DNA of 64,000 nt from Streptomyces sp. Go-475 (GCF_003330845.1 NZ_CP026121.1:4259501-4323500); one strand, 5' to 3'. Positions 17,070 through 32,446 are shown, counted from the stretch's first letter. Notes: generated from the sequence alone by a model not told the origin. A program made the numbers and translations.

Positions 17070-18347
17070 TTACTTCTTGGACGGGGACTTGGGCCGCTGC
17101 GGACCCTTGCGCTGTCCGGACTGGGCCTTGCTGCGGGTACCGCTGCCGGGCTTCGCGCCGCCCTTCTTGGCGGCGGCTGCGGGCTTGGCGTCCTCGGGTT
17201 CGTCGGACTTGGTCAGCGATGTCTTCGGCTCGTGCTCACCGGCCGCCTTGGGGGCGGCGGACTGGCGCTGAGCCTTGGACTGCCGCTTGGGCTGCTGACG
17301 CTTCGGCGTGCCGGTGGCGGTCGGCGTACCGTCCTCGGCCTGGGCGGCGGCCGCGGTCTCGCTCTTGATCACCGTGCCGTCGGCCTGGGCGGCGAGTCCG
17401 GCCTTGCTCAGGCCGTTGATGAACTTCCGCTCGAACTCGTTGCGGTCGCGGCCCTTGGCGACGATCGCCTTCACGATGGCCCGGTCGCGGCGCCGGCTGA
17501 CCTTGTTGTGCTGCGTGACGTGCTTGTGCAGGCGCTCCAGGTACGAGGCCTGGGCCTTGGAACCCGGGGTGGGGTTGTTGTGGATCACGTACATCTGCTG
17601 GCCCATGGTCCACACGTTGGTGGTCAGCCAGTAGACGAGGACACCCACGGGGAAGTTGATGCCGAAGACGGCGAACATGATCGGGAAGACGTACATCAGC
17701 ATCTTCTGCTGCTGCATGAACGGCGTCTTCACCGTGGTGTCGACGTTCTTCGTCATCAGCTGGCGCTGGGTGAAGAACTGCGACGCCGACATCAGGACGA
17801 TCATGACGGCGGTGACCACGCGCACGTCGGTGAGGGAGGCACCGAGCGCCTCCACCTTCGACGAGCTGTCGGTGAACTTCACCGCCAGGGGCGCGCCGAC
17901 GATGTGCGCCTTCTGGGCACTCTGCAGAAGGCTGGTGTTGATCACGCCGATGGTGTCGTTCGACGCGATGCTGTTGAGCACGTGGTACAGGGCGAAGAAG
18001 AACGGGGACTGCGCCAGGATGGGAAGGCACGAGGACAGCGGGTTGGTGCCCGTGTCCTTGTACAGCTTCATCATCTCTTCGGACTGACGCTGCTTGTCGT
18101 TCTTGTAGCGCTCCTGGATCTTCTTCATCTCGGGCTGGAGCGTCTGCATGGCCCGGGTCGCCTTGATCTGCTTCACGAAGAGCGGGATCAGGCAGATACG
18201 GATCAGGATCACCAGGGACACGATCGACAGGCCCCAGGCCCACCCGGTGTCGGGGCCGAAGAGGGCGCCGTACACCGTGTGGAACTGGACGATGACCCAG
18301 GAGACGGGTGTGGTGATGAAGCTGAAGAGGCTGGCAATCGTGTCCAC
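17070..18347 (-). CDS. yidC: Membrane protein insertase YidC
   Basis: Inserts membrane proteins alone or with SecYEG. The 425-residue Gram-positive-type protein has an N-terminal membrane segment ([19 protein letters not shown]) and the conserved 60KD_IMP core ([18 protein letters not shown], then [12 protein letters not shown]). Later helices contain [20 protein letters not shown] long Lys/Ala/Gln-rich cytoplasmic tail contacts ribosomes in homologues. GTG start with AGGAGCATGATTA upstream. Confidence 0.95.
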   Translation of the reverse strand: MDTIASLFSFITTPVSWVIVQFHTVYGALFGPDTGWAWGLSIVSLVILIRICLIPLFVKQIKATRAMQTLQPEMKKIQERYKNDKQRQSEEMMKLYKDTGTNPLSSCLPILAQSPFFFALYHVLNSIASNDTIGVINTSLLQSAQKAHIVGAPLAVKFTDSSSKVEALGASLTDVRVVTAVMIVLMSASQFFTQRQLMTKNVDTTVKTPFMQQQKMLMYVFPIMFAVFGINFPVGVLVYWLTTNVWTMGQQMYVIHNNPTPGSKAQASYLERLHKHVTQHNKVSRRRDRAIVKAIVAKGRDRNEFERKFINGLSKAGLAAQADGTVIKSETAAAAQAEDGTPTATGTPKRQQPKRQSKAQRQSAAPKAAGEHEPKTSLTKSDEPEDAKPAAAAKKGGAKPGSGTRSKAQSGQRKGPQRPKSPSKK

Positions 18348-18350
18348 TAA

Positions 18351-18725
18351 TCATGCTCCTTGGGCATGGGACGGTGTCTCTGCGGCCGGGCTCGAAGGAC
18401 TCGACGGACTTGTGGGAGAAGTCTGTCCCTCGATGGCCGGGTCGGCGGCGGAGGGCCCGCCCTTGCGTGCACGCCACGCGTTACGCAGCATTTCGTGCCA
18501 CCGCGGGCGCTTACGCGGCGGGACATGGTCCACACCGCCCAGCGACCACGGATTGCACCGCAGGATGCGCCAGGCCGTGAGTGCCGTTCCCTTGATGGCA
18601 CCGTGCCGGTCGATGGCCGTGTAGCCGTAGTGGGAGCACGACGGGTAGTACTTGCAGACCGGCCCGAGCAGCGGACTGATCGTCCACTGGTAGAGCTTGA
18701 TCAGAGCCAGCAGCGGGTACTTCAT
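18351..18725 (-). CDS. yidD: Membrane protein insertion efficiency factor YidD
   Basis: A 124-residue protein of the YidD family, with the invariant cysteine-rich core [15 protein letters not shown] and [15 protein letters not shown]. Its tail is Pro/Ser-rich and longer than in Proteobacteria. It assists YidC-dependent insertion. It overlaps rnpA by 4 bp at its start and almost abuts yidC. Confidence 0.95.
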   Translation of the reverse strand: MKYPLLALIKLYQWTISPLLGPVCKYYPSCSHYGYTAIDRHGAIKGTALTAWRILRCNPWSLGGVDHVPPRKRPRWHEMLRNAWRARKGGPSAADPAIEGQTSPTSPSSPSSPAAETPSHAQGA

Positions 18726-19093
18726 CGCGCGCCCCCTCCCAGCAGCCGCTGAAGAGCGGCGTCCAGGTCTCGGGCCAGCTGTGCATGGTCGGCGTCGCCC
18801 GATCCGGGCAGCGCTCGTACGACTACCAGGCTACCGGGGGGCAGCAGGGCGACTCGCTCGCGCATCAGGTGGCGAAGCCTGCGCTTGACCTTGTTGCGGA
18901 CCACGGCACCACCCACGGCCTTGCTCACGACGAAACCCGCACGCGACGGGGGAGCGCTCTCCCCAGGCGCGTGCGGGTCCGTGGCACCGCTACGAAGGTG
19001 GACGACGAGGGTAGGGCGTCCGGCCCTACGACCCCGTCGCACCGCGGTCGCGAAGTCCTCGCGCCGCCTCAGCCGGTTCTCGGTGGGCAGCAC
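18722..19093 (-). CDS. rnpA: Ribonuclease P protein component
   Basis: Protein subunit of RNase P, which matures tRNA 5' ends. 123 residues, GTG start. The N-terminal [20 protein letters not shown] and the signature [14 protein letters not shown] (the RNR motif that binds RNA) identify it. It follows rpmH by 21 bp and overlaps yidD by 4 bp. Confidence 0.96.
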   Translation of the reverse strand: MLPTENRLRRREDFATAVRRGRRAGRPTLVVHLRSGATDPHAPGESAPPSRAGFVVSKAVGGAVVRNKVKRRLRHLMRERVALLPPGSLVVVRALPGSGDADHAQLARDLDAALQRLLGGGAR

Positions 19094-19114
19094 GACGTCA
19101 TGACCTGATCGGGA

Positions 19115-19252
19115 TCAGGCGGACAGGCGGGCGCGACCCTTGCTACGGCGGGACGCGAGAATCGCGCGGCCGGCACGGGTGCGCATACGCAGCCGGAAGC
19201 CGTGGGTCTTCGCGCGACGACGGTTGTTCGGCTGGAAGGTGCGCTTGCTCAC
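19115..19252 (-). CDS. rpmH: 50S ribosomal protein L34
   Basis: A 45-residue gene too short for routine open-frame calling. Translating the minus strand from GTG at 19252 gives [20 protein letters not shown], then an Arg/Lys-rich stretch to the C-terminus RARLSA. This is the complete L34 sequence. GGAG lies 10 bases upstream. It is divergent from dnaA. Confidence 0.97.
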   Translation of the reverse strand: MSKRTFQPNNRRRAKTHGFRLRMRTRAGRAILASRRSKGRARLSA

Positions 19253-19470
19253 TCGGGGGCTCCAGAAGAAATCGGTAGTTGCGGGGTGCCGTCCTGGCTG
19301 TCACCGTGCGCCCACGAGTAGCTCGCAGTTACGCCCGAGTGCACCGCTTACCGATCACCCCAGTGACCTGTGCCCATCGGAGGCAGGCGGCAGCAGCCAT
19401 CGACAACTCGACCTGGTTACGGTACGCGCGGCTACGCCATCCGGTCAAACCAGGAGTCGCCGGGAGACAC

Positions 19471-19491
19471 TTGTCCACAGCCTGGGGACAA
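19471..19491. promoter_or_regulatory. DnaA boxes in the dnaA promoter
   Basis: A perfect Streptomyces DnaA box TTGTCCACA (19471-19479) and, on the other strand 3 bp away, TGGGGACAA (19483-19491, one mismatch). They lie directly upstream of the candidate dnaA -35, as expected for autoregulation by DnaA. Confidence 0.8.
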
Positions 19492-19495
19492 CAAC

Positions 19496-19525
19496 TTGAA
19501 CCGCACCCGCCGCCCTGACTACCGT
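19496..19525 (+). promoter_or_regulatory. Candidate dnaA promoter
   Basis: TTGAAC (19496-19501), an 18-bp spacer, and TACCGT (19520-19525), about 100 bp upstream of the dnaA GTG. Both boxes fit a principal-sigma promoter, and the position next to paired DnaA boxes supports the call. Confidence 0.5.
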
Positions 19526-19626
19526 GACTGGACTCCGATTCGTTCCCTTATCCCTGCCCGACCCGATTTACATCCCGACCCGTCCCCGGATCACACCTTC
19601 GAGGGACCCGTGAGAGAGCGTGCCCT

Positions 19627-21705
19627 GTGGCTGACGTACCTGCCGATCTTGCCGCAGTGTGGCCACGCGTATTGGAGCAACTCCTCGGGGAGGGCCGCGG
19701 CCAAGGCGTCGAGGCGAAGGACGAGCACTGGATCCGGCGCTGCCAGCCGCTCGCGCTGGTCGCGGACACCGCCCTGCTCGCCGTACCGAACGAATTCGCG
19801 AAGGGCGTGCTCGAGGGCCGGCTGGCGCCGATCGTCAGCGAGACGCTGAGCCGCGAATGCGGCCGCCCGATCCGGATCGCGATCACCGTCGACGACTCGG
19901 CGGGCGAGCCCCCGGCCACGCCGGCGCCCCCCGCCCGCCCCCAGCCGCGCTACGAGGAGCCCGAGCTCCCGTCCGCACGCCAGGAACGCGACCCGTACGA
20001 CGCCCGCCAGGACCGCGACGGGTATGAGGCCCGCCAGGACCGCGACGGCTACGACGGCCGCCCGGACCGCGACGGCTACGACGCGCGCCAGGAACGTGAC
20101 GCGTACGACAACCGCCAGGACCGCGACGGCTACGACAGCCGCCCGGACCGTGACGGTTACGAGGGGTACGGACGGCACCGCGCGGAGCCGCTGCCGGGGA
20201 CATCCGGCGATCAGCTTCCGCCTACGCGCGCAGACCAGCTTCCGACGGCCCGCCCGGCCTACCCCTCCGAGTACCAGCGCCCCGAGCCCGGCTCCTGGCC
20301 GCGGCCGACGCAGGACGACTACGGCTGGCAGCAGCAGCGCCTCGGCTTCCCCGACCGTGACCCGTACGCGTCACCGTCACAGGACTCCTACGGCGGGCAG
20401 GACTCCTACGGCTCCCCCAAGGAGCCCTACGGATCGCAGGACTACCGCCCGCAGCCCATGGAGCGCCCCTCCTACGAGCCGCCGCGCTCCGACTACGAGC
20501 CGTCACGCCCCGACTACGACCAGCGCGACCCGGTCCGCCGGGAGCTGCCGGAGCCGCCGCCCGGCTCGGGGCACGTGCACCGGGGCGGCCCGGTCGGCCC
20601 GAACCTGCCCACCACCGGCGCGCCCGGCCCGCTGGCCGCGCAGCCCGCGCCGGCGACCGGCCCGGGTGAGCCCACCGCGCGTCTGAACCCGAAGTACCTC
20701 TTCGACACGTTCGTCATCGGCGCCTCCAACCGCTTCGCGCACGCCGCCGCGGTCGCCGTCGCCGAGGCGCCGGCGAAGGCGTACAACCCGCTGTTCATCT
20801 ACGGGGAGTCCGGGCTCGGCAAGACGCACCTGCTGCACGCCATCGGGCACTACGCGCGCAGCCTCTACCCGGGCACGCGGGTGCGGTACGTCAGCTCGGA
20901 GGAGTTCACCAACGAGTTCATCAACTCCATCCGCGACGGCAAGGGCGACAGCTTCCGCAAGCGGTACCGCGAGATGGACATCCTGCTCGTCGACGACATC
21001 CAGTTCCTGGCGGACAAGGAGTCGACGCAGGAGGAGTTCTTCCACACGTTCAACACCCTGCACAACGCCAACAAGCAGATCGTGCTGTCCAGCGACCGGC
21101 CGCCCAAGCAACTGGTGACGCTGGAGGACCGGCTGCGGAACCGTTTCGAGTGGGGCCTGATCACCGACGTCCAGCCGCCGGAGCTGGAGACGCGCATCGC
21201 GATCCTGCGCAAGAAGGCGGTCCAGGAGCAGCTGAACGCCCCGCCGGAGGTGCTGGAGTTCATCGCGTCCCGGATCTCGCGGAACATCCGTGAGCTGGAG
21301 GGCGCGCTGATCCGGGTCACGGCGTTCGCCTCGCTCAACCGGCAGCCGGTGGACCTGGGGCTGACGGAGATCGTCCTCAAGGACCTCATCCCCGGCGGCG
21401 AGGACTCCACGCCGGAGATCACCTCGACGGCCATCATGAGCGCGACCGCCGACTACTTCGGCCTGACGATCGAGGACCTGTGCGGCAGCTCGCGAGGCCG
21501 CCAGCTCGTCACGGCCCGCCAGATCGCCATGTACCTGTGCCGTGAGCTGACGGACCTGTCGCTGCCGAAGATCGGCGCGCTGTTCGGGGGCCGCGACCAC
21601 ACGACGGTCATGCACGCGGACCGCAAGATCCGCAATCTCATGGCCGAGCGCCGCTCCATCTACAACCAGGTCACGGAGCTGACCAACCGCATCAAGAACG
21701 GCTGA
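19627..21705 (+). CDS. dnaA: Chromosomal replication initiator DnaA
   Basis: Binds DnaA boxes and opens oriC. 692 residues, larger than most DnaA because domain II is expanded, as in other Streptomyces. Domain I is at 1-90 ([15 protein letters not shown]). Domain II (about 95-350) is Pro/Tyr/Arg/Asp-rich and contains seven 9-residue tandem units of type RQDRDGYDA (118-180). Domain III AAA+ has Walker A GESGLGKT (393-400) and Walker B LLVDDIQ (D456, D457). The C-terminal DNA-binding helix-turn-helix ends with [18 protein letters not shown] start. Confidence 0.97.
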   Translation: MADVPADLAAVWPRVLEQLLGEGRGQGVEAKDEHWIRRCQPLALVADTALLAVPNEFAKGVLEGRLAPIVSETLSRECGRPIRIAITVDDSAGEPPATPAPPARPQPRYEEPELPSARQERDPYDARQDRDGYEARQDRDGYDGRPDRDGYDARQERDAYDNRQDRDGYDSRPDRDGYEGYGRHRAEPLPGTSGDQLPPTRADQLPTARPAYPSEYQRPEPGSWPRPTQDDYGWQQQRLGFPDRDPYASPSQDSYGGQDSYGSPKEPYGSQDYRPQPMERPSYEPPRSDYEPSRPDYDQRDPVRRELPEPPPGSGHVHRGGPVGPNLPTTGAPGPLAAQPAPATGPGEPTARLNPKYLFDTFVIGASNRFAHAAAVAVAEAPAKAYNPLFIYGESGLGKTHLLHAIGHYARSLYPGTRVRYVSSEEFTNEFINSIRDGKGDSFRKRYREMDILLVDDIQFLADKESTQEEFFHTFNTLHNANKQIVLSSDRPPKQLVTLEDRLRNRFEWGLITDVQPPELETRIAILRKKAVQEQLNAPPEVLEFIASRISRNIRELEGALIRVTAFASLNRQPVDLGLTEIVLKDLIPGGEDSTPEITSTAIMSATADYFGLTIEDLCGSSRGRQLVTARQIAMYLCRELTDLSLPKIGALFGGRDHTTVMHADRKIRNLMAERRSIYNQVTELTNRIKNG
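19978..20166 (+). repeat. 27-bp tandem repeats in dnaA domain II
   Basis: Seven imperfect 27-bp units coding 9-residue repeats (consensus R-[QP]-[DE]-R-D-x-Y-[DE]-x) within the flexible linker of DnaA. Confidence 0.85.
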
Positions 21706-22588
21706 TGGCGACGGCAGTACGCCGCGGTACGCGGGACAGCAGTACGCCGCTACGCCGCTGAGGGCGCCCCCTGTGACTTCGGGGGGCGCCTTCTTCATGT
21801 GCCGTCCTGTTCGAATACCCGCCGCGTTACGGCCTCCCTCCACAGATTCGCGGACTTTCTGCCGTCCACATCCTGGGGACTGGGGAGTTGTCCAGATCGT
21901 GTCCACAGGGAGCGCTGCCGAAAGACCATCAGACCAGCTCACGTGGTTGTGGATCGGTGGACGAACGATCTCCACAGACTGTGGACGAAGCGGGGATCCA
22001 CAGGCTGTGCACCGAGTTGTCCACGGGCAACCCACAGGCTGGGGGCGGTTGTCCCCAGCAATCGGCGGCTTCTCCACATCCCTGTCCACTGTTCGGCAAC
22101 GCGACGCGCCTCCTCACCGGGTCGAGTGAAAGGCGTCACACAAAGCTGCCGGGTTGGGCTGTGGGAAAGGTGGGTAAAGCTGGGGACAGCACTGGGGAGA
22201 ACTCGCCTCACCCTGTGCACGGGGTGTGCAGAACTTTCTGTTCTCCACAGCGGCACCAGGTTGTCCACCGCTCGCGCCCACAGGCCCGGTGGACAAAATT
22301 TCCGCTCTGAGCTGGGCAAACGTGGTTATCCACGGTATCCACAGGCCCTACTACTACGTCCGACTAGAGAGAGAGCGGAATTCGTTTCGAAGCGGGTCCT
22401 GTGCACAACTCGCTCTCCGGTGCCCGACCGCCCCTCGTCACGACTTGACCCCGAGAGGCACCTACTGTCAGTGCCGTGCGTCAGACTGGTCCCCGGTGTC
22501 CTCCCCATCCCGGGGACCGTCGACACCGAGACAGACGACGAGGGCCAGGCAGAGCGAGAAGCGCCGGCAACAGCAGGAGGCGGCAACA
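21706..22588. other. oriC: oriC, replication origin with DnaA-box array
   Basis: The 883-bp dnaA-dnaN interval has no gene and is packed with DnaA-box-like 9-mers. Forward type: 21862 (CCGTCCACA), 21888 (TTGTCCAGA), 21899 (GTGTCCACA), 21968 (ATCTCCACA), 21994 (GGATCCACA), 22017 (TTGTCCACG), 22049 (TTGTCCCCA), 22070 and 22241 (TTCTCCACA), 22082 (CTGTCCACT), 22261 (TTGTCCACC), 22326 (TTATCCACG), 22335 (GTATCCACA). Reverse type: 21948, 21980 (TGTGGACGA), 22288 (GGTGGACAA), 22400 (TGTGCACAA). None is a perfect TTGTCCACA. The only AT-rich pocket is near 22293-22302. Layout agrees with the known many-box Streptomyces origin. Confidence 0.95.
21763..21790 (+). terminator. Hairpin terminator after dnaA
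   Basis: GGCGCCCCC (21763-21771) pairs with GGGGGCGCC (21782-21790), followed by TTCTTC, about 60 bp past the dnaA stop. Confidence 0.7.
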
Positions 22589-23719
22589 GTGAAGATCCGG
22601 GTGGAACGCGACGTACTCGCGGAGGCAGTGGCCTGGGCGGCACGCAGCCTCCCGGCCCGTCCGCCGGCGCCGGTCCTCGCCGGCCTGCTGCTGAAGGCCG
22701 AGGACGGCCAGCTGAGCCTGTCCAGCTTCGACTACGAGGTCTCCGCACGCGTGTCGGTGGAGACGGAGGTCGAGGAGGAGGGCACGGTCCTGGTCTCCGG
22801 CCGCCTGCTCGCGGACATCTGCCGCGCGCTCCCGAACCGCCCGGTGGAGATCTCCACAGACGGTGTACGGGCGACGGTGGTCTGCGGATCCTCGCGGTTC
22901 ACACTCCACACCCTGCCTGTGGAGGAGTACCCGGCCCTGCCGCAGATGCCGAACGCGACGGGCACGGTCCCGGGCGAGGTCTTCGCCTCAGCGGCCGCCC
23001 AGGTGGCCATCGCCGCGGGCCGTGACGACACGCTGCCGGTCCTCACAGGCGTCCGCATCGAGATCGAGGGCGACACGGTCACGCTGGCGTCCACCGACCG
23101 CTACCGCTTCGCGGTCCGCGAGTTCCTGTGGAAGCCGGAGAACCCGGAGGCCTCCGCGGTCGCCCTGGTGCCCGCCAAGACGCTCCTGGACACCGCCAAG
23201 GCCCTGACCAGCGGCGACCAGGTGACCCTGGCGCTGTCCGGCTCGGGCTCGGGCGAGGGCCTGATCGGCTTCGAGGGCGCCGGCCGCCGTACGACGACCC
23301 GCCTGCTGGAGGGCGACCTCCCGAAGTACCGCACGCTGTTCCCGACGGAGTTCAACAGCGTCGCCGTCATCGAGACGGCCCCCTTCGTGGAGGCCGTCAA
23401 GCGCGTGGCCCTGGTCGCCGAGCGCAACACCCCGGTGCGGCTGAGCTTCGAGCAGGGCGTGCTCATCCTGGAGGCCGGCTCCAGCGACGACGCACAGGCT
23501 GTGGAAAGGGTCGACGCCCAGCTGGAGGGCGACGACATCTCCATCGCCTTCAACCCGACGTTCCTGCTGGACGGCCTGAGCGCCATCGACTCCCCGGTGG
23601 CCCAGCTCTCCTTCACGACGTCCACGAAGCCGGCGCTGCTCAGCGGCAGGCCCGCGGTGGACGCCGAGGCGGACGAGGCCTACAAGTACCTGATCATGCC
23701 CGTCCGGCTGAGCGGCTGA
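22589..23719 (+). CDS. dnaN: DNA polymerase III beta subunit (sliding clamp)
   Basis: A 376-residue ring-forming processivity clamp, the usual length. It starts at GTG with AGGAGG 9 bases upstream; the much longer open frame through oriC is not coding. N-terminus KIRVERDVLAEAVAWAARSL; conserved ASTDRYRFAVREF and the C-terminal protein-binding pocket ending YLIMPVRLSG. It is the first gene right of oriC. Confidence 0.97.
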   Translation: MKIRVERDVLAEAVAWAARSLPARPPAPVLAGLLLKAEDGQLSLSSFDYEVSARVSVETEVEEEGTVLVSGRLLADICRALPNRPVEISTDGVRATVVCGSSRFTLHTLPVEEYPALPQMPNATGTVPGEVFASAAAQVAIAAGRDDTLPVLTGVRIEIEGDTVTLASTDRYRFAVREFLWKPENPEASAVALVPAKTLLDTAKALTSGDQVTLALSGSGSGEGLIGFEGAGRRTTTRLLEGDLPKYRTLFPTEFNSVAVIETAPFVEAVKRVALVAERNTPVRLSFEQGVLILEAGSSDDAQAVERVDAQLEGDDISIAFNPTFLLDGLSAIDSPVAQLSFTTSTKPALLSGRPAVDAEADEAYKYLIMPVRLSG

Positions 23720-23737
23720 GGCTCTCCTCGGGAGCCG

Positions 23738-23746
23738 TTGTCCACA
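23738..23746 (+). promoter_or_regulatory. Perfect DnaA box between dnaN and gnd
   Basis: TTGTCCACA, an exact consensus box 18 bp past the dnaN stop codon; a weaker TGAGGACAA lies at 23750-23758. It may belong to an extended origin or regulate gnd. Confidence 0.7.
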
Positions 23747-23903
23747 GGCTGAGGACAAACCCGCAGGTGAGGGCGTGCGACTGAGCGCGTATGCCCACAG
23801 ATGTGCGCGAGCGTCCGGGTCTAGGCTCGGACGTGGGTACGAAAGTGCCTGGCGGTACGAACGTGCCGCCACGCCACGTCGCAGAACCTAAGGAACACAA
23901 CTG

Positions 23904-24779
23904 ATGGAGCTCGGTCTCGTCGGCCTCGGCAAGATGGGCGGCAACATGCGCGAGCGGATCCGCCGCGCGGGCCACACCGTCTTCGGATACGACCGCAACC
24001 CGGACCTCGCCGATGTCCACAGCCTGCAGGAGCTTGTGGGCAAGCTCAGCGGGCCGCGCGTGGTCTGGGTGATGGTCCCGGCGGGCGAGCCCACGCAGTC
24101 CACGATCGACGAGCTCGCCGAGCTGCTGGAGCCGGGCGACGTCGTCGTGGACGGCGGCAACTCCCGCTGGACGGACGACGAGAAGCACGCCGAGGAGCTG
24201 GCGGCCAAGGGCATCGGCTTCGTCGACTGCGGTGTCTCCGGCGGCGTCTGGGGCCTGGAGAACGGCTACGCGCTGATGTACGGCGGCGACGCGGAGAACG
24301 TCGCCAAGGTGCAGCCGGTCTTCGACGCCCTCAAGCCCGAGGGCGACTTCGGCTCGGTGCACGCCGGCAAGGTCGGCGCCGGCCACTTCGCGAAGATGGT
24401 CCACAACGGCATCGAGTACGCGATGATGCAGGCTTACGCCGAGGGCTGGGAACTGCTGGAGAAGGTCGACTCCGTGACCGACGTCCGGGAGGTCTTCCGC
24501 TCCTGGCAGGAGGGCACGGTCATCCGCTCCTGGCTGCTGGACCTCGCGGTCAACGCGCTCGACGAGGACGAGCACCTGGACCGGCTCCGGGGTTATGCAC
24601 AGGACTCCGGCGAGGGACGCTGGACCGTGGAGGCCGCCATCGACAACGCGGTGCCGCTGCCGGCGATCACCGCGTCGCTGTTCGCGCGGTTCGCCTCCCG
24701 CCAGGAGGACTCGCCCCAGATGAAGATGATCGCGGCGCTGCGGAACCAGTTCGGCGGCCACGCGGTCGAGAAGAAGTAA
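23904..24779 (+). CDS. gnd: 6-phosphogluconate dehydrogenase (decarboxylating), short type
   Basis: Oxidative pentose-phosphate enzyme converting 6-phosphogluconate to ribulose-5-phosphate. The 291-residue protein belongs to the short NAD-type GndA/YqeC group rather than the ~470-residue form. Nucleotide-binding GLVGLGKMGGNM is at the N-terminus. Substrate motifs are DGGNSRW, GVSGGVWGLENGY and KMVHNGIEYAMMQAY. ATG with AAGGAAC upstream. Its insertion between dnaN and recF is characteristic of Streptomyces. Confidence 0.94.
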   Translation: MELGLVGLGKMGGNMRERIRRAGHTVFGYDRNPDLADVHSLQELVGKLSGPRVVWVMVPAGEPTQSTIDELAELLEPGDVVVDGGNSRWTDDEKHAEELAAKGIGFVDCGVSGGVWGLENGYALMYGGDAENVAKVQPVFDALKPEGDFGSVHAGKVGAGHFAKMVHNGIEYAMMQAYAEGWELLEKVDSVTDVREVFRSWQEGTVIRSWLLDLAVNALDEDEHLDRLRGYAQDSGEGRWTVEAAIDNAVPLPAITASLFARFASRQEDSPQMKMIAALRNQFGGHAVEKK

Positions 24780-24815
24780 GCACCACCGAGGTCCTGGGAG
24801 GTCGGCGAAACGACC

Positions 24816-25937
24816 ATGCACGTCACGCATCTGTCGCTGGCCGACTTCCGCTCCTATCCCCGGGTCGAGGTCCCGCTCGACCCGGGGGTGACGGCCTTCG
24901 TCGGGCCGAACGGGCAGGGCAAGACCAACCTCGTCGAGGCCGTCGGCTATCTCGCCACCCTCGGCAGCCACCGGGTCTCCTCCGACGCCCCCCTGGTCCG
25001 CATGGGCGCCGAGCGCGCGATCATCCGGGCCCAGGTGAGGCAGGGCGAGCGGCAGCAGCTGGTCGAGCTCGAGCTCAACCCGGGCCGCGCCAACCGCGCG
25101 CGTATCAACAGGTCCTCGCAGGTCAGGCCGCGTGACGTGCTGGGGATCGTACGGACCGTCCTGTTCGCGCCGGAGGATCTCGCCCTGGTCAAGGGCGACC
25201 CCGGGGAGCGGCGCCGCTTCCTCGACGAGCTGATCACCGCCCGCTCCCCGCGCATGGCAGGGGTCCGCTCCGACTACGACCGGGTCCTCAAGCAGCGCAA
25301 CACCCTGCTGAAGTCGGCCGCGCTGGCCCGTCGCCACGGCGGCAGCAGCATGGACATGTCCACGCTCGACGTGTGGGACCAGCACCTCGCGCGCGCCGGC
25401 GCCGAGCTGCTCGCCCAGCGGCTGGATCTGATCGCCACGATCCAGCCACTGGCCGACAAGGCGTACGAGCAACTGGCCCCCGGCGGCGGCCCGGTCGCGC
25501 TGGAGTACAAGCCGTCCGCGCCGGGCGAGGCGCACACGCGCGAGGACCTTTTCGAGCAGCTGACGGCAGCCCTCGCCGAGGCCCGCAAGCAGGAGATCGA
25601 GCGGGGTGTCACGCTGGTCGGCCCGCACCGGGACGACCTCCAGCTCAAGCTCGGCCAGCTGCCCGCCAAGGGCTACGCCTCCCACGGCGAGTCCTGGTCG
25701 TACGCGCTGGCGCTGCGCCTGGCCTCGTACGACCTGCTCAGGGCCGAGGGCAACGAACCCGTGCTGGTGCTCGACGACGTCTTCGCCGAGCTGGACACCC
25801 GGCGCCGTGAGCGCCTCGCCGAGCTGGTCGCGCCCGGCGAGCAGGTCCTGGTGACCGCTGCGGTCGACGACGACGTACCGCATGTGCTGTCCGGGACGCG
25901 GTTCGCCGTGTCCGAGGGGGCGGTGGAGCGCGTATGA
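24816..25937 (+). CDS. recF: DNA replication and repair protein RecF
   Basis: ABC-type ATPase that recognises ss/dsDNA junctions and assists RecA loading at gaps. 373 residues. N-terminal [15 protein letters not shown], Walker A GPNGQGKT (30-37), Walker [13 protein letters not shown] with a nearby signature region. ATG start with GGGAGG upstream. The downstream DUF721 gene overlaps it by 4 bp (ATGA). Confidence 0.96.
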   Translation: MHVTHLSLADFRSYPRVEVPLDPGVTAFVGPNGQGKTNLVEAVGYLATLGSHRVSSDAPLVRMGAERAIIRAQVRQGERQQLVELELNPGRANRARINRSSQVRPRDVLGIVRTVLFAPEDLALVKGDPGERRRFLDELITARSPRMAGVRSDYDRVLKQRNTLLKSAALARRHGGSSMDMSTLDVWDQHLARAGAELLAQRLDLIATIQPLADKAYEQLAPGGGPVALEYKPSAPGEAHTREDLFEQLTAALAEARKQEIERGVTLVGPHRDDLQLKLGQLPAKGYASHGESWSYALALRLASYDLLRAEGNEPVLVLDDVFAELDTRRRERLAELVAPGEQVLVTAAVDDDVPHVLSGTRFAVSEGAVERV

Positions 25938-26464
25938 GCGGGCAGGAGCCGAAGAAGACCCCCGAGCCGTCCGGGGTCGATCTCGCGCGCGTGGCGCTCC
26001 GCGCGGCCAAGGAAGCCGCCCGCGCGCGGGGGGACGCGGCGCAGCAGAAGAAGCAGGCGCGCCGCGGTGGCGGACTGCGCTCCGGCGCGCACGCCGACGG
26101 CCGCGACCCCATGGCGCTCGGCGCCGCGATCAACCGGCTGATCACCGAGCGCGGCTGGGAGGCCCCCGCCGCGGTGGGCGGGGTGATGGGCCGCTGGCCG
26201 CAGATCGTCGGCGAGAAGCTCGCCGACCACTGCCTGCCGCAGAGGTACGACGAGGACGAGCGCATCCTGATCGTGCAGTGCGAGTCGCCGGTCTGGGCGA
26301 CCGAAGTGCGCCGACTCGCTCCCACCCTGGTCGCCCGTCTCAACGAGGACCTGGGCCACGGCACCGTGCGGCAGATCAAGGTCATGGGACCCGGTGGTCC
26401 CGCCCGCCGCTACGGCCCCCTGCGCGCCCCCGGCAGCAGTGGTCCTGGCGACACCTACAGGTGA
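25934..26464 (+). CDS. DUF721 (DciA-like) protein
   Basis: A 176-residue protein overlapping the recF stop (ATGA). The central domain ([20 protein letters not shown], then [15 protein letters not shown]) is the DUF721 fold related to DciA, the ancestral DnaB-helicase loader/operator. The C-terminal motif [16 protein letters not shown] is well conserved in actinobacteria. Position next to recF/gyrB matches mycobacterial DciA (Rv0004), so a role in replicative-helicase loading is likely. Confidence 0.88.
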   Translation: MSGQEPKKTPEPSGVDLARVALRAAKEAARARGDAAQQKKQARRGGGLRSGAHADGRDPMALGAAINRLITERGWEAPAAVGGVMGRWPQIVGEKLADHCLPQRYDEDERILIVQCESPVWATEVRRLAPTLVARLNEDLGHGTVRQIKVMGPGGPARRYGPLRAPGSSGPGDTYR

Positions 26465-28913
<2,449 letters not shown>

Positions 28914-28955
28914 GTCGGTCTCAGCTGACCGCACCAGGAAGGACCTTCACCAGCA

Positions 28956-31550
<2,595 letters not shown>

Positions 31551-31569
31551 GCACGAGGAGTGAGTCAGC

Positions 31570-32388
31570 GTGAGCGGAGCCACGGGCGCCGGACCGAGCG
31601 GTACCTCGACGGGTACGGACACGGACGACGGCGGCCGTGGCTCCGCCGCGCGTGCGGCGGACCCGCACACGACCAACCTGAAGGCGATCAAGTCCCCGAC
31701 CAAGGACGCGCCCTCGCCTGAGTCGCAGGAATCCCAGGGGGGAACCGTGACGGACACTCGAGGTCCGCAGACACAGCAACAGAAGAAGAAGGGCGCGTCA
31801 GCGTCCGCTTCTGGCGCCCAGCCGCAGCCGCAGCCCCAGCCGGCCGCGGAGGAGCAGGGCGCCGCCGCGGCCTCCCCGCTCCCCGGGGAACGGCAGAAGC
31901 AGCAGCCGGCCGGGCCGTACCACCCGCCGCAGGCCTACCCGGCGCAGCAGGAGGCGGCTCCCGGCGCCGCCGCGGCCGCGGTACGGCGTCCGCGCACGGG
32001 GGCGCGGACCACGCCCCGGGTCCGCAAGGCGCGGCTGCGGGTGGCGAAGGCCGACCCGTGGTCGGTGATGAAGGTCAGCTTCCTGCTCTCCATCGCCCTG
32101 GGCATCTGCACGATCGTCGCGGCGGCCGTGCTGTGGATGGTCATGGACGCCATGGGCGTCTTCTCCACGGTCGGCGGCACGATCTCCGAGGCGACCGGCT
32201 CGAACGAGTCCAACGGCTTCGACCTCCAGGCCTTCCTGTCGCTGCCCAACGTCCTGATGTTCACGTCGATCATCGCGGTCATCGACGTCGTCCTGGCGAC
32301 GGCCCTCGCGACGCTCGGCGCGTTCATCTACAACCTCTCCGCGGGCTTCGTGGGCGGTGTGGAGCTGACGCTCGCCGAGGACGAGTGA
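31570..32388 (+). CDS. DUF3566 membrane protein
   Basis: A 272-residue protein downstream of gyrA. The first ~155 residues are disordered and rich in Gln, Pro, Ala and Gly. The conserved DUF3566 part begins VRKARLRVAKADPWSVMKVSFLL and has two membrane segments (ALGICTIVAAAVLWMVMDAMG and VLMFTSIIAVIDVVLATALATL). The positional homologue in Mycobacterium is CwsA/Rv0007-like, implicated in cell shape and division; that role is inferred. GTG start with GAGGAG upstream; likely co-transcribed with gyrA. Confidence 0.85.
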   Translation: MSGATGAGPSGTSTGTDTDDGGRGSAARAADPHTTNLKAIKSPTKDAPSPESQESQGGTVTDTRGPQTQQQKKKGASASASGAQPQPQPQPAAEEQGAAAASPLPGERQKQQPAGPYHPPQAYPAQQEAAPGAAAAAVRRPRTGARTTPRVRKARLRVAKADPWSVMKVSFLLSIALGICTIVAAAVLWMVMDAMGVFSTVGGTISEATGSNESNGFDLQAFLSLPNVLMFTSIIAVIDVVLATALATLGAFIYNLSAGFVGGVELTLAEDE

Positions 32389-32400
32389 CGCGCCTCTGAC

Positions 32401-32446
32401 GTGCTGCGGGTGTCCCGGTGACGGTGCTGCGGGTGCCCTGGTGACG
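32401..32446 (+). repeat. 23-bp tandem duplication
   Basis: Two near-identical 23-bp units (32401-32423 and 32424-32446, differing at two bases), plus the start of a third. They lie just after the DUF3566 stop codon and before the tRNA-Ile promoter. No function evident. Confidence 0.7.

Larger units (their letters stand above)
19253..19626. promoter_or_regulatory. Divergent rpmH/dnaA promoter region
   Basis: 374 bp without a gene. The right half holds DnaA boxes and a candidate dnaA promoter. The left half must contain the rpmH promoter, but no clear boxes were found there. Confidence 0.7.

Noticed and set aside
22445..22468. TTGACC with TACTGT as a dnaN promoter
   Set aside because: The spacer is only 12 bp, too short for a standard promoter.
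22226..22588. Upstream extension of dnaN through oriC
   Set aside because: It covers DnaA boxes; the GTG at 22589 has AGGAGG and matches the dnaN family N-terminus.
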